A DNA stretch of 43,638 nt from an uncultured bacterium (GTDB lineage: Bacteria > Verrucomicrobiota > Kiritimatiellia > CAIKKV01 > CAITUY01), in contig CAITUY010000029.1 of NCBI GenBank assembly GCA_903895695.1, positions 1-43,638 of the forward strand, read 5' to 3'. The translations under genes and the position numbers were made by a program. A model generated the notes under the pieces. That model did not search any database and was not told where the DNA came from. It worked only from the letters and a program-made list of their open reading frames with translations. Below are positions 10,601 through 19,700 of this stretch, piece after piece; the first letter of the stretch is position 1, and the number at the start of each line of letters is the position of its first letter.

Positions 10601-10889
10601 CCTGTTGCGACACGGCAAACGAAGGAGGATTCAAACCATAGAAGTTGGGCGCCAGCACCATATCGAACAGGCGCAACCGCTCCATGCTCAGCGTCGCGCT
10701 GCTGTCGTGAACAACGCGTACCCCATCCTGCTCCAACCGGCGCACGAGCTCGGGATCGAGCGTGGCGCCCCATACCAGCACATGGACCGGCGGCAGTTCG
10801 CTCGGTTTGGCGGTGGCGTTTCCCGCCCACGCGACCGTCATGTTCAGCGATAGTGCGATTGTCAGGGCCATGCGTGTTGTCACGTTCAC
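7680..10889 (-). CDS. Secreted GATase1-like plus degenerate PHP protein (paralogue 1)
   Basis: Predicted 1069-residue exported protein of unknown function. The GTG at 10889 is used here, but AAGGAG at 10893-10898 is better spaced (9 nt) for the in-frame GTG at 10883. A signal peptide ends near WAGNA (about 24). Residues 33-310 form a GATase1-like domain with GGGLFMALANGG where active enzymes have a cysteine elbow. Residues 350-570 read like a PHP domain in which the metal-binding HxH is replaced: GARSSFSDG (355-363), TETLE (385-389) where TDH is expected, TPGLDL (414-419) where GxE is expected, then IHRP (465-468). A long beta-rich C-terminus carries DAKGRTAI and a CSDHQNYFG motif shared with the other two paralogues. 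It lies in operon A, 10 nt from the TIM-barrel gene and 13 nt from the GH9 gene. Catalysis by the PHP-like part is doubtful. Confidence 0.75.
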   Translation of the reverse strand: MNVTTRMALTIALSLNMTVAWAGNATAKPSELPPVHVLVWGATLDPELVRRLEQDGVRVVHDSSATLSMERLRLFDMVLAPNFYGLNPPSFAVSQQVQGYFNGKANLPLLRRYVEEGGGLFMALANGGGGQQVARGWNAFLEPWGAMLVAAEVRDDAHAGLEKQYAWTDSGAASPVRAGVKRIWYPTNLLRWDDAYATMPFVLQAPEWRPVLKGMPGSMMARNMGGAWAKLDNRGEAPVIAAVRQAGKGRVAVMGISSLCTMLSPFAKGGWVGESNIGAIEGIFFEKGDGKSASDGYRLLLNTIRWVGGLASQNGMDGYTPEKLAAVPAPTNAPIPAWLGEQWSGTNRPFKVLIGARSSFSDGQGTIAEYAQAAKTAGYSLLAMTETLERFDPARWDEFAKACRAASTPDLIVTPGLDLADPWQNRYLLMGDISYPPPFMLTPDGKCMVRTEFLALGFGSKLAAIHRPSSTPMPQELYKFAQAISLYTYRDGKLVDNGLPAYEWHVNSRSALMPLVVHEVFSPADVAKAAADPQQLYTCADTPENAAWYFYAGMEQYWAFPQRALVTSGPMITRLVSANGQYPSLSARSDAPITDVRLVANYDTERRWRPNATNIAIEASLSPSHMRCCYFVIQDAKGRTAITPPLYLGYAMRYDWRCSDHQNYFGFAWPYPGTDAPDFEPVVPVPGYDEGRGLFPESGGAQRGDNLVSLMSFPYASPALQITDMTIDQRYWHALKQDLIYDAKPPQTTTRSRVWAGRIRYYDFGLVASQQDFDKDAARKSLMKEIVMELRMPVAPDSPIFPAFTRVDAKADYALPQTTGGADNTGKVERGYIDLPVGGCAGNLIALSEGIRVGADGTVGFAVPPDTVGLLPVGTRWTGRFIRVDDPAKLTATRAAMGLCGKTPYTLTLSRGRLDRLAFVAELTAADRGVSGEVTAAPAMPYALPLSIAGLNPHWETGLWREGQPPDSPIPAFGVFEGKGIARLDVTKPGAFYAGNLLMADDLNLRLSIVGSQWTLKSITLEANNTTETDVETTVTTPVEIKDRYRLNEKIKVPAGMLLRFTFPKPAGQ

Positions 10890-10902
10890 GAACTCCTTCC
10901 CG

Positions 10903-12600
10903 CTAACTCAAGCGTTCGTTTTCCAGCACAGCCAGCGCGCGCAGCATGGCGGCCGTGTGGACGGACCAGTACTCCATCAGCATCGCCTCCATCTCGCGGT
11001 TCAGGCAGAGCACCGGGTTGTCGGCGTTGTCGCCCTTGATCCCGTTGATGATACCGCCGGGAATCTGCCCGACGTAAAATGAAAACGGGGAGGGGTGGTT
11101 GTAGCCCAGGCCGGTGAGCATGCTCGCCTCGCAGGGATTGAAGCCCAGAACCCATTCCACTTGCTTCTGCCCGTAGGCCGCCCAGCGGGGCTGGCCCAGC
11201 GCGCGTGCGGCCAGCGCCAGGGCCGCGGCGGTGTCGAGTAGACCGTTGTTGTTGCCTTCGGCCTCGACCCCGAAATAGCGAAAGACCAGGTCCCCGGCCA
11301 GCGGTCGCCCATTGGCCGGCCCGGTGCCGGCGGCATACAAACAGGCCGGCAAGGCTCGGTAAGGACTGAGGTGCAGCATGGGCTCCACCAACCCTTCGAG
11401 AAGCAGCGTGAGCCCGTCCCGCCAGCGGGCTGCGTCGGCCGCGTTGGGCCAAAGCAGCATGGCCCGCGCGAGCTGTTCGACCAGCGTCGTGTGGGCAAAG
11501 AGGTTGCGGCCACCGCGGCCGTGAAAGCCGTTGTTGAACGCAATCGCGTCATCCTCCAGCAGGAAACCGCGCAGCCGGTCCTGGCCGAACCGCGCGCCGG
11601 TGCACTGCCGATCGAGCAGGGCGCGGAGGCCGGCGGCGGCCAGGTCGCGGTACGACGTGTCGCCCGTGGAACGCCACAGTTCCAGCGCCGAGCCGAGCGC
11701 CTGGCCTGGGCTGGCCGATGCGGCTATGCGCTGCCAGACTGCCAGCGCCGAGGCCAGCGCGCGTGCGGCCAGGTCTGGATTCCGGTTGCGCAGAACCCGG
11801 GACAGCGCGCACTGCGCTTGCACGTAGTTGTGCTGGGTTGAAGGGATGATTGCCGGTTCGACATGGCGGTCGTCGGCCGTGCCCGGCAGGTTGTCGGTCC
11901 ACACATTGCACGAGTTGTCGTCCTCGGACGCGACGTTGTGCCACGCCAGCCCGCTGAGAGGATCCACCGTCTTAAGCAGGTAGGCGGCCCCTCGCTCGAG
12001 TTGACGCCAGACCAGTTCGGGGTCCACGCCTGTGCGGTCGAGTTCCGGGCCCTGTTCCTCAACGAAGTCGGCCAGCCGCTGGCTGACCAGCGCCATGGTG
12101 CTCGTCCACTTGCGCAGGTCACCCGCGTCGTGCCAGCCGCCCACGAGGTCCACGTGTTTGCCGTTGGAGGTCAACCGGCAATCGTCGAGATGGCAGCGTT
12201 CATGGTAGCCGGGTACGGCTTCCCCGCAGGAGGCGATCCGGTACCACTCCAGCAGGAGCCGGAAGCAGCGTTTCCAGCCGTCGCGATAGATCAGAAACGG
12301 CTGGCTGGCGCCGGTGTCGGAAAAGATCTGGTAGCCGCCGCGGGCGGTGAGCGCGCTCAGGTCGCAGACGGCATAGCGTCCGAGCGGGGTTTCCTCGATG
12401 GCCGTCGCCTGGCGCCAATGCAGCGCTTCGCGGCCTCCGGGCGAATTCAACGCGTGCTGGATGAACTCGCTGACGTGGACGACCTTGAAGAGGAACGAGC
12501 CCAGATAACCCGTGGTCTGCTGCCCGACGGGCAGGATCGCGCGCTTCAAGGGGTCGTCCGGCCGGAATCCAATGTGATTAACAATGACGGATGTGTTCAT
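10903..12600 (-). CDS. GH9-family glycoside hydrolase, no signal peptide
   Basis: Predicted 565-residue glycoside hydrolase family 9 protein (endoglucanase/exo-glucosidase type, inverting). The N-terminus starts directly with the Ig-like cellulase-N domain (VNHIGFRPDDPLKRAIL, about 7-23), and the (alpha/alpha)6 barrel follows from about residue 105. The GH9 base signature GGWHDAGD is present with D158 and D161. Near the C-terminus, E543 aligns with the catalytic acid of the GH9 NE-x5-NA motif, although the flanking Asn residues are not kept (MEYWSVHTAA). Absence of a signal peptide suggests a cytoplasmic role on imported oligosaccharides, as for intracellular GH9 enzymes that act on short products. 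Natural substrate unknown. It starts 6 nt after the GH29 stop and its Shine-Dalgarno site is weak, so translational coupling within operon A is likely. Confidence 0.85.
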   Translation of the reverse strand: MNTSVIVNHIGFRPDDPLKRAILPVGQQTTGYLGSFLFKVVHVSEFIQHALNSPGGREALHWRQATAIEETPLGRYAVCDLSALTARGGYQIFSDTGASQPFLIYRDGWKRCFRLLLEWYRIASCGEAVPGYHERCHLDDCRLTSNGKHVDLVGGWHDAGDLRKWTSTMALVSQRLADFVEEQGPELDRTGVDPELVWRQLERGAAYLLKTVDPLSGLAWHNVASEDDNSCNVWTDNLPGTADDRHVEPAIIPSTQHNYVQAQCALSRVLRNRNPDLAARALASALAVWQRIAASASPGQALGSALELWRSTGDTSYRDLAAAGLRALLDRQCTGARFGQDRLRGFLLEDDAIAFNNGFHGRGGRNLFAHTTLVEQLARAMLLWPNAADAARWRDGLTLLLEGLVEPMLHLSPYRALPACLYAAGTGPANGRPLAGDLVFRYFGVEAEGNNNGLLDTAAALALAARALGQPRWAAYGQKQVEWVLGFNPCEASMLTGLGYNHPSPFSFYVGQIPGGIINGIKGDNADNPVLCLNREMEAMLMEYWSVHTAAMLRALAVLENERLS

Positions 12601-12606
12601 GGTATC

Positions 12607-13611
12607 TCAGCAGCCACACGCCCGTCGACGGGCGCCGATTTCGCGCAACACGGCCTGTTCGTCCGGATGAATATCGCCCCAAGGGCGGGGACCGACGTTT
12701 AGAATGAAAGCGTCCCCACCGGCTTCGCGCACGCGCTTCATGGTGGCAAGGATGTCGGTGGCGCTCTTGACTTGGTGGGTACGCGGCGTGTAGGCCCATC
12801 CCTGGTTCAGGTTCCACCAGCAGGCCTTCGGCATGTCGCCGATTTCGGTGGTGTTGAATCCGATGGTGTTCTTGCCGGGAAGATCCAACTCCCACGTCTG
12901 GTAATCCTCGCCCTTGAGCGGCATGACGTGGAGGTTGTTGGTGACCATCGCCTGCGGCTGCAGGCGGTGGATCAGGTCATAGGTGCCGGCCAGATCGAAG
13001 GCCCCGCGCGGCGCGAACCAGTCACTCTCGTCATTTTCGAACTTGGCGCGAGGCCAGTAGCCGTCGAACAAAACACCGTCAATCCGGCCATAGCGCGTGA
13101 GCAGTTCCCGGAGCTGTCCTTGATAGTACGCCACATAGGCCGGCCAGTCCTTGCGGTAGGCCGGATGCGTCCAGTCCAGCAGCGAGTAGTAGAGGTGGAG
13201 CTGCAGCCCCCGCGCTTGCAGCGCCTCGGCCAGTTCCGCGATGACGTCCCGCCGGAACGGCGTTCGCGTGATCTTGAAATCGGTCAGCTCGGTATCCCAG
13301 AGACAGAACCCGTCGTGATGCTTCGTGGTGATGAACATGAACTTCTGGCCGCTCTCGAGCATCAGGTCCGCCCATTCCTCCGCATTGAACCGGACCGGAT
13401 TGAACCGCTGGAGGCGCTGGCGATACGTATCCCAGGGAATTCGTTCCACGAAGTAGACCCACTCGCCGCGGCCGTCAAGGGAGTAGAGGCCCCAATGAAT
13501 GGATAGCCCGAAACCCGCCTGCAGAAACGTCCGTACGCCCTCCGGCGAAGCCGTCAACTGCGCACGGCTGGTGTCCTCGATGGGTTGCGCCGGTTTGTCC
13601 AAGGTCAACAT
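12607..13611 (-). CDS. GH29 alpha-L-fucosidase, catalytic domain only
   Basis: Predicted 334-residue alpha-L-fucosidase (GH29), releasing terminal L-fucose from glycans. The ATG at 13611 has a strong AAGGAGGG site 5 nt upstream; the frame is open further upstream but that would overlap the esterase gene. GH29 landmarks are SIHWGLYS (37-44), TKHHDGFCLWD (96-106), the nucleophile in GVLFDG (D183), and the C-terminal FILNVGPRPWGDIHPDE (302-318). It lacks a signal peptide and the C-terminal beta-sandwich of typical enzymes of about 450 residues, so it is a minimal, probably cytoplasmic form. The acid/base, which varies in GH29, cannot be assigned by eye. It sits between the esterase (22 nt) and the GH9 gene (6 nt) in operon A, supporting a fucose-containing glycan as substrate. 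Confidence 0.9.
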   Translation of the reverse strand: MLTLDKPAQPIEDTSRAQLTASPEGVRTFLQAGFGLSIHWGLYSLDGRGEWVYFVERIPWDTYRQRLQRFNPVRFNAEEWADLMLESGQKFMFITTKHHDGFCLWDTELTDFKITRTPFRRDVIAELAEALQARGLQLHLYYSLLDWTHPAYRKDWPAYVAYYQGQLRELLTRYGRIDGVLFDGYWPRAKFENDESDWFAPRGAFDLAGTYDLIHRLQPQAMVTNNLHVMPLKGEDYQTWELDLPGKNTIGFNTTEIGDMPKACWWNLNQGWAYTPRTHQVKSATDILATMKRVREAGGDAFILNVGPRPWGDIHPDEQAVLREIGARRRACGC

Positions 13612-13633
13612 AAGGCCCTCCTTTCGATCGCGA

Positions 13634-15484
13634 TTATCTGCCGGTGAATAACTGCTCACGCCACTTGGCGCTGGTGTCATACCAATCCGGGTTGCCGTCG
13701 GCATGGCCCCACCAGGCGCGGAAGCAGATTTTCTTCTGTGGGCTCGCCAGGCGCGCATAGCAGGCCAGGTTGCCGGTCACCTGCGACAGGCCGTCCAGCA
13801 GGCCGAACCCGATCAGGCAGGGCTGTGTGATGCGCTCGGCGAAATTGTCGGGATTAAAGTAGGACAGCTCGCGTGTGAAATCGGTCACCGACTGGCCGGG
13901 CGACTTGTCGCCCGCCCAGGGGCCCCAGCCGGTGGCGCCGGGCAGGGTCACCTGCCAGTCCCACCGGTTGTTGGTCGGCACATTGGCAACGTACATCCGG
14001 ATGCGCGGGTCCAGCGCCAGCACGGCCAGGCCCACCGGACCACTGCGACTGCCGGCATAGTAGATCGAACGGGTGAGATCGGCTTTTTCGCAGGTGGCCA
14101 GGAAGTCCACCCAGCGTAACGCATCGATGTAATTGTAGAACAGGTTCGAGGTGAAACGGTTCCCCAGGCCGGTGCGGTAGGTCGCCATGCCGTCCATCAA
14201 GGTCACCAGGTTGCAGAACATGCCTTCCTTCGGCGCGGTCACGTTTGCGCCCGAATGCCCGGCGCCGAGCGCCACAGGGTAACGGCCGGGGGCGGCGGGT
14301 TCGCAATAGAATCCTTGCAGCCTGCGGCCCTGGTAACCCGTGATGTAGACCGTGTAGATCGTGAAGGCGTTGGTGGACGCCTTGTCGTCCTTGATCAGCA
14401 CGGGGTCGAGCGGCAACGCGCGCTGCGCCTCGATCGCTTTCTGCCAGAACTCCCAGAAATCCGCGGGCCGGCTGAGCGCCGGCTTGTAGTTGTCCAAGTC
14501 GTAGACGATCACGCCGGTCTTCAGCCCGACCACATGGTCTCCATCCACGACCATCGCATGGATCCGCCAGGGCCCCGGCCTGTTCCATGTGACGCTGAAC
14601 CGATATGACGCCTGGTTGGTGTTGGCCAGGTTCAGCGGCGTCCGTTCGGTGTGAACGACTTCGCATGTGTTCATATCCTCGAACTGGAGCGCCATCTCCA
14701 TGGCACGAGGGGCGGCGCCCTTGAGCGTGACGGTGCCACTGACTTCGATTGGGCGGCCGCGCGCGAAGTTGTGGTCTTCCACGGCGCCCTGCAGGGTCAC
14801 CGCGGCCTTGGCGCTGCCCCAGGCACTCTGGGGGAAACGGATTTCGCCGCAGACCCGCGTCCTGTACGGACTGACCACCGGCATGGCTGGAACGCCGTCA
14901 TAGTCTCCCGTTAGTTGGCCGGCATGCTGCAATTCGAAGAACGTGCCGTCAGGCGCAGTCCAGCGGGTCGCCGTGGGGGCGATGATCTGCCAGGGTTCGG
15001 GCCGCGTGCCGAGCATGACAGGTTTCTCAACCGGCGTCAGGGTAATGCCCTCGGCCGGGAAGAAGACGAACTCCACGCGGGCGTGTGCGGTCTCCTGCCC
15101 GAAGTCGATGTCCAGCCGATCCGTTTCCATGTGCAGGAAGACGCCGCGATTGCCGTCGGTGACCACGCCGCCTTCGGCTTGGGCTTGAAGCGTCGGCAGG
15201 TTGACGCGCTTGCCGTTCAGGAAGAACCCGGCGCCGCCAGTCTCACCCGTGACCGGCCGCAGGAACTCACGCCCTTTGACCTGCAACGACGAGAGGACGT
15301 GGTTTGTGTCGAATGTCACGCGATACACGTCGGATTGATACACATGGGTGCCGTCCGCTTGCCGTCTGAAAATGCCATTCAAGGTTTCCAACTCCTTTGT
15401 TGCCTGCGCGGTTGCCCCAACCATCATGCCCGGCGCCAGTATGGCCGCCAAGGCCAGGTTTCTGGTAGTTCCACAGGTGGGCAT
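13634..15484 (-). CDS. Secreted CE7-like acetyl-xylan-esterase-family protein
   Basis: Predicted 616-residue exported carbohydrate esterase-like protein. A signal peptide (about 1-28, ending TAQA) is followed by an N-terminal beta-sandwich region (30-330) and then an alpha/beta-hydrolase of the acetyl xylan esterase (AXE1/CE7) family (335-616). The nucleophile elbow reads YYAGSRSG with S479; typical CE7 enzymes have GGSQGG, so the first and last glycines of GxSxG are replaced. The other triad members are recognisable as D564 (GLLDG) and H594 (WWGHADG). The family removes acetyl groups from sugars; here an acetyl or other ester on the target glycan is likely, not proven. It follows the URO-D gene by only 3 nt with no clear Shine-Dalgarno site, suggesting coupled translation in operon A. 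The long N-terminal region is unlike the usual CE7 length of about 320 residues. Confidence 0.8.
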   Translation of the reverse strand: MPTCGTTRNLALAAILAPGMMVGATAQATKELETLNGIFRRQADGTHVYQSDVYRVTFDTNHVLSSLQVKGREFLRPVTGETGGAGFFLNGKRVNLPTLQAQAEGGVVTDGNRGVFLHMETDRLDIDFGQETAHARVEFVFFPAEGITLTPVEKPVMLGTRPEPWQIIAPTATRWTAPDGTFFELQHAGQLTGDYDGVPAMPVVSPYRTRVCGEIRFPQSAWGSAKAAVTLQGAVEDHNFARGRPIEVSGTVTLKGAAPRAMEMALQFEDMNTCEVVHTERTPLNLANTNQASYRFSVTWNRPGPWRIHAMVVDGDHVVGLKTGVIVYDLDNYKPALSRPADFWEFWQKAIEAQRALPLDPVLIKDDKASTNAFTIYTVYITGYQGRRLQGFYCEPAAPGRYPVALGAGHSGANVTAPKEGMFCNLVTLMDGMATYRTGLGNRFTSNLFYNYIDALRWVDFLATCEKADLTRSIYYAGSRSGPVGLAVLALDPRIRMYVANVPTNNRWDWQVTLPGATGWGPWAGDKSPGQSVTDFTRELSYFNPDNFAERITQPCLIGFGLLDGLSQVTGNLACYARLASPQKKICFRAWWGHADGNPDWYDTSAKWREQLFTGR

Positions 15485-15487
15485 CGT

Positions 15488-16705
15488 TCAACCCGTTTCA
15501 TCCGCCGCGCGATACAGGGCCGTGACATTCTGCGGTGCGATTTCCGCCAGGATGTTGTGAATGTTGCAGAAGACATAACCGCCACCCGAAGCCAGAACCG
15601 GGACAACCGCCTTCACTTCCGCCTCAACGTCCGCCTCGCGGCCTCGCGGCAGCGTAACCTGCGAGTTCACCCCGCCTCCCCAGAACGCCAACCGCCGGCC
15701 TGCCCGCCGTTTCCACTCTGCCGGCGAACGCTCGCCGGCCGACCATTGGACCGGATTCAGAACGTCGAAGCCGCTGTCGGCGATATCGTCCAGCAAGTCA
15801 TAGATGGCGCCGCAGTTGTGCATGAACGTCTTCACCTGCGGCGCCAATCGATGACTCAAATCGTTGACTTGACGATAGTAGGGTTTGAACAGCTCGCGAT
15901 ACGTTTCCGGCGAAGCAAGCAGCCCGGACTGCATCCCCCAGTCGTCGGCGGCCGTCATGAGCACATCGATGTAGGGGGCGATTTCCGGCAGCAGTCGGGA
16001 CAGATTGCGCAGGGTGTGTTCGATTTCAATCTGATGCAGCTCTTTGACGTAGTCGGGCTCGGTAAGGCAGAGAATCGGGAACACGCCGATGCCCCCATGC
16101 CCGCCCAATGACATTCCCGGAATCGCGGGCCAGTAATCCAGAAATACCGCACGCGGACTGCTTTCCCGGGCGCGCCGGCACACGGCGGTCATGGCGCGGA
16201 CGTCTTCGTCCGTCGTCTCCCGCTTGGCCAGGGCCTCCCGGATCTCGCGCAAATCGGGTTGCGGAAGGGGGCCGTCCAGCACGAGCGGCTGCCCGGCATG
16301 CTCTTCGTCGAAGACATGGGAGTGCGGCGGCATCCGCACGGGTCCCTGGAGAATCGTTCCATCCGGCGCCACGGCAAAGCCGGCTGGGTCGCGCACGAGG
16401 GCTGGGAGGCGTCCGCCGAAATCGTATTCGCGCCAAAGCTCGGACTGGTCGTAGGCGTTGGTCACGCCACCGTGAACCGTCACCACGTCGACGCCCAGCG
16501 CGTCCAGAACGTCCGGCTCCGGCAGCGCCAGCATCTGCCACGTGTCATACACGCGGGGGCGCCGGGGCCGCAGTCCCAGCGCTGCCACGAGTTTTGGATA
16601 GGCGAATGCGCTGATGCCCGAGGATCGCATGCCGCCGAGGTCCTTGGGCAGGCGATCCGGTGTTTCGAATCGCAGGGAGGTCATCACGCGTTCCCGGGAT
16701 GTCAT
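15488..16705 (-). CDS. URO-D-fold methyltransferase-like protein (MtaA/CmuA type)
   Basis: Predicted 405-residue cytoplasmic protein of the uroporphyrinogen decarboxylase superfamily. The ATG at 16705 has GGAGG (16717-16721) 11 nt upstream; the frame stays open for 382 more codons, but that part lies inside the neighbouring lyase gene. Family features are the N-terminal RERV-x-TSLRFETPDR, DDWGMQSGLLASPETYRELFKPYYRQV in the middle, and MHNCGAIYDLLDDI. The last supplies H296-x-C298, which with C380 (YVFCN) matches the zinc ligands H-x-C...C of corrinoid-linked methyltransferases such as MtaA/MtbA. True HemE enzymes lack this set. A role in methyl transfer to or from a corrinoid, for example from an O-methylated sugar, is therefore more likely than haem synthesis, but no corrinoid protein is present in the window. 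It is the third gene of operon A. Confidence 0.8.
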   Translation of the reverse strand: MTSRERVMTSLRFETPDRLPKDLGGMRSSGISAFAYPKLVAALGLRPRRPRVYDTWQMLALPEPDVLDALGVDVVTVHGGVTNAYDQSELWREYDFGGRLPALVRDPAGFAVAPDGTILQGPVRMPPHSHVFDEEHAGQPLVLDGPLPQPDLREIREALAKRETTDEDVRAMTAVCRRARESSPRAVFLDYWPAIPGMSLGGHGGIGVFPILCLTEPDYVKELHQIEIEHTLRNLSRLLPEIAPYIDVLMTAADDWGMQSGLLASPETYRELFKPYYRQVNDLSHRLAPQVKTFMHNCGAIYDLLDDIADSGFDVLNPVQWSAGERSPAEWKRRAGRRLAFWGGGVNSQVTLPRGREADVEAEVKAVVPVLASGGGYVFCNIHNILAEIAPQNVTALYRAADETG

Positions 16706-16728
16706 CGGATTTCCTGCCTCCTTCCAGT

Positions 16729-19700
16729 CTAGCCGTTGGCTTGCGTCTCGAACTGTCGGCGATCGATCTCGCCCGTCAGGTACGCCAGGGCGAGGCGGAT
16801 GCCGATGCGGGCATTGAACTCCCCGTGGTCGATCCGCGCCCGGAGGAGCGGAATGGCCGCAGTCGCGCCCAAGCGGGCCAGCGCCAGCGGCAGTTGCGTG
16901 GCGACCGGGAAGAAGTCGGTATCGCGCTCCAGCGCCGCCAGCAGCGGCGGCACGGCGCGCGAATCGCCCAGCCGCCCGAGCGCCGAGACGACGGCGCGCT
17001 TGACGCGCCATCGCTTGACAGCCAGCGGCGGAGGCGCCTCGGATTCGGCGCCCTCCTTGTAATCCGGCCCCCGCGACATGGAACTCCAGCGCCACCAGAG
17101 CTTGAGTTCGGGATAAGGCAACTCCCTTTCGCCCTCCTCGAACAGGCGCAGCAAGACCGGGACCGCCTCGCGCAACTCCAGTTGTCCGACGACATCGGCC
17201 GCCGCCAGTTGCACGCGCCAGTTCCCGTGCGCAAGGGCAGCCAGCAGGGCGGGCGCGGCCTCCGGCCCGGCGGTTTCCATGAGCGCGTAGACGGCGGTGG
17301 CGTCGGGCGGCGCAACTGCGCCGGCCGGCGCCGCAGGAGTCGCGTCCAGTGCCAGGACGACGACCGGCTCGGCCGGGCCGCCGCGCGTTCCCAGCCACGC
17401 GCCGTTGACGACGACCCCGCGGGCGGACGGCAGGGCTATGGTCAGTTGGTGTGCCGTTCCGCCGCGGTAATTGACCGTGAGGCAGGCGGACAATTCCAAT
17501 CGGAGGCCGTGGCCTTCCCACTCGACCGTCAGGGGCGCGCGGTCGTCGGCGCTCCACACGCCGGTTTCGGCGGGGGACCAGTGCACGTCGCAGGGCGCGG
17601 CGCTCGTCACCGTCACGCGCCCGGGCAGCCGCAACACCGTTGCCGCGGCTACGGCGACGCGGCCGTCGTGAAGCGCCAGGGCATAGCGGGCATCCGTCTC
17701 GCCGCCCGCCCAGGCGCCGCAACCCGTCCGGCGTTCTAGCAACACCTCGTCCGATACATTGCCGACCGTGACTCGGAATGAGTCCGGTCCGGTTCGTTCC
17801 AGGGTTGTGGCCGCGGCCTCCCGCACCCTGAGAAGCCGGCAGGGGCCGCATACCGACTCACCGTGGACGTACGGGCTCTTCAGTTGGAGTTCGTTGGCGC
17901 CGGCTTTTACGCATGAGGTGATATCGAACAGAAACGGCAGCGTTCCGGTCGTGTGCCAGTGGCCCTGAGGGGGGCGGCGTAGCTGCGCCGGAACCGTGAT
18001 GCCATTGAGGCGCAGCTCCACGTCCACGCATGCGAACGCCAGTTCGATGAACAGCCTGCGACCCCGGCACGATTCCGGCAGGTCGAACCGCCGGACGTAG
18101 CCGCGCCCCAGTTCCGGGGCTTCGCCGCTGTCGCTTAGAAATGCATCTCGCAGTGACACGCGGTCCGTCGCGGCCCCGATGGTGCGTTGCCAATCGTCCG
18201 TGAGGTCCTCGATTTCGTCCAGGGCCCGTTGCGGGATCAACGCGGCGTCGAGGCGCACGTCGGTTGCCGCCGGCGTCGTAAAGCGGCAGCGTGTGCTGTC
18301 GACTTCGGGACCGTCCGGCCCCACGGGAATCGGGTCAAGTTGTACGACACCGGGCTGCCCAAAGATGAGATCGCATTGGACTTGCTCTGCCGATCGGACC
18401 GTAACCCGGCCGTCGGCCGGTGTCGTTTCGCGGCGCAGATAGGCCTGCCACGTGACGGTGTGCGGGGTGCGGGCTTTCACGCGGTCGCAGAGCAGCGCGT
18501 AGCGGCCGTCCACCATCAGGCTCGTGCGCGAGGACGATTCGACATCATAGCGATCGCGGTAGTACGCGGTCGCATCGCCCCGCAGGACCTGCAGGGGGCC
18601 GACCGCGTGCAGGGCTTCGCCGACGCCGTGGCAGGGACCGCGGGGCACGTACCAGTCCTCGCTGTCCAGGATCAGGCTGTTGCTCTGGCCGATATTGCCG
18701 TCCATACCATACCTGATGGCGGCGTCCAGCGACATGCTGCCCCCCCAGGTGGCGTTGGCGTAACGCCGCACCGATTCGAAGACTTCCGATCCGGCAAAGG
18801 CCTGGATCGTCGCTGCGGGCATGGGGGCCAGGGCGGCCGGCAACGTGAGTCTTCCGTCGAGGACCAAGGGGCTGCCGAAAGCTTCGAACGTGAAGGCGTT
18901 GGGATCAACCTGGCGGCGACCGGACTGTCCCACGCCCCCGCACGCGTCCCAGTACTGCATGAGGCGGATGCGATCTTCTGCGCTTTGCAGTGCACCGCCC
19001 ACCGGCGGGTTGAGCCAGGGTTCAAAGGAGGCAGCAGCGGGGAGGGTGGGGTGGTCTGGCCACCAAACGAGGGTCCAGAGCCGGTCGTCGTGTCCCCAGG
19101 CTGGGATGGCGTTGCGGTACCAGATGTTGAGATCGCGCACGGTGGCCAGCGGGCGGGCATCGCCGCGCAGGCGGGCCAGCAGGGCCATGCCGCACTTGAC
19201 CTCGTTCGCGCCCTGTCCGTAATGGTCCCATCCTGGAGTCAGGCCATTGGGTCCCAAGGTGCGCCAGGAGACCTCCAGCGCGTCAAGCAGCGGTACGCGA
19301 TGCGGCGGCAGCCCGCCCGCGAAGACCGGTTCGCCCGTCACTTCCTGCACGAGCAGGCCGGCCAACGCAATCATCGGCTGAACCACATTATCCTGGTATG
19401 CGCTGCCTTCCTCGCCGTAGCCGCCCGCCGGGAGACGTCCCAGCAGTTCCTTCAGCAGGCGCAGGCCTTCGCTGAACAGGCGCCGGGCGAGCGGATCGGC
19501 GCCGCGTTTGACGCCGAGCACGTAGCCCACGGCGGCGGCGCCGAAGGCATTCGATAGCAGTTGATTCTCGAACGCGAGGGCGCGCGACTGGGTATGCTGC
19601 AGGGCGAAGACGAAGGCATGGTCCAGCATGGCTTGACGGATCGCCTGGTCTTCCGTGGGGGTGAAGAGATCGAGCTCGGCGACCCAGTCATAGAAGATCG

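Noticed and set aside
15488..17851. URO-D gene extended by 382 codons upstream
   Set aside because: The extension lies out of frame inside the lyase-HEAT gene and is Arg/Gly-rich; a good start with GGAGG is at 16705.
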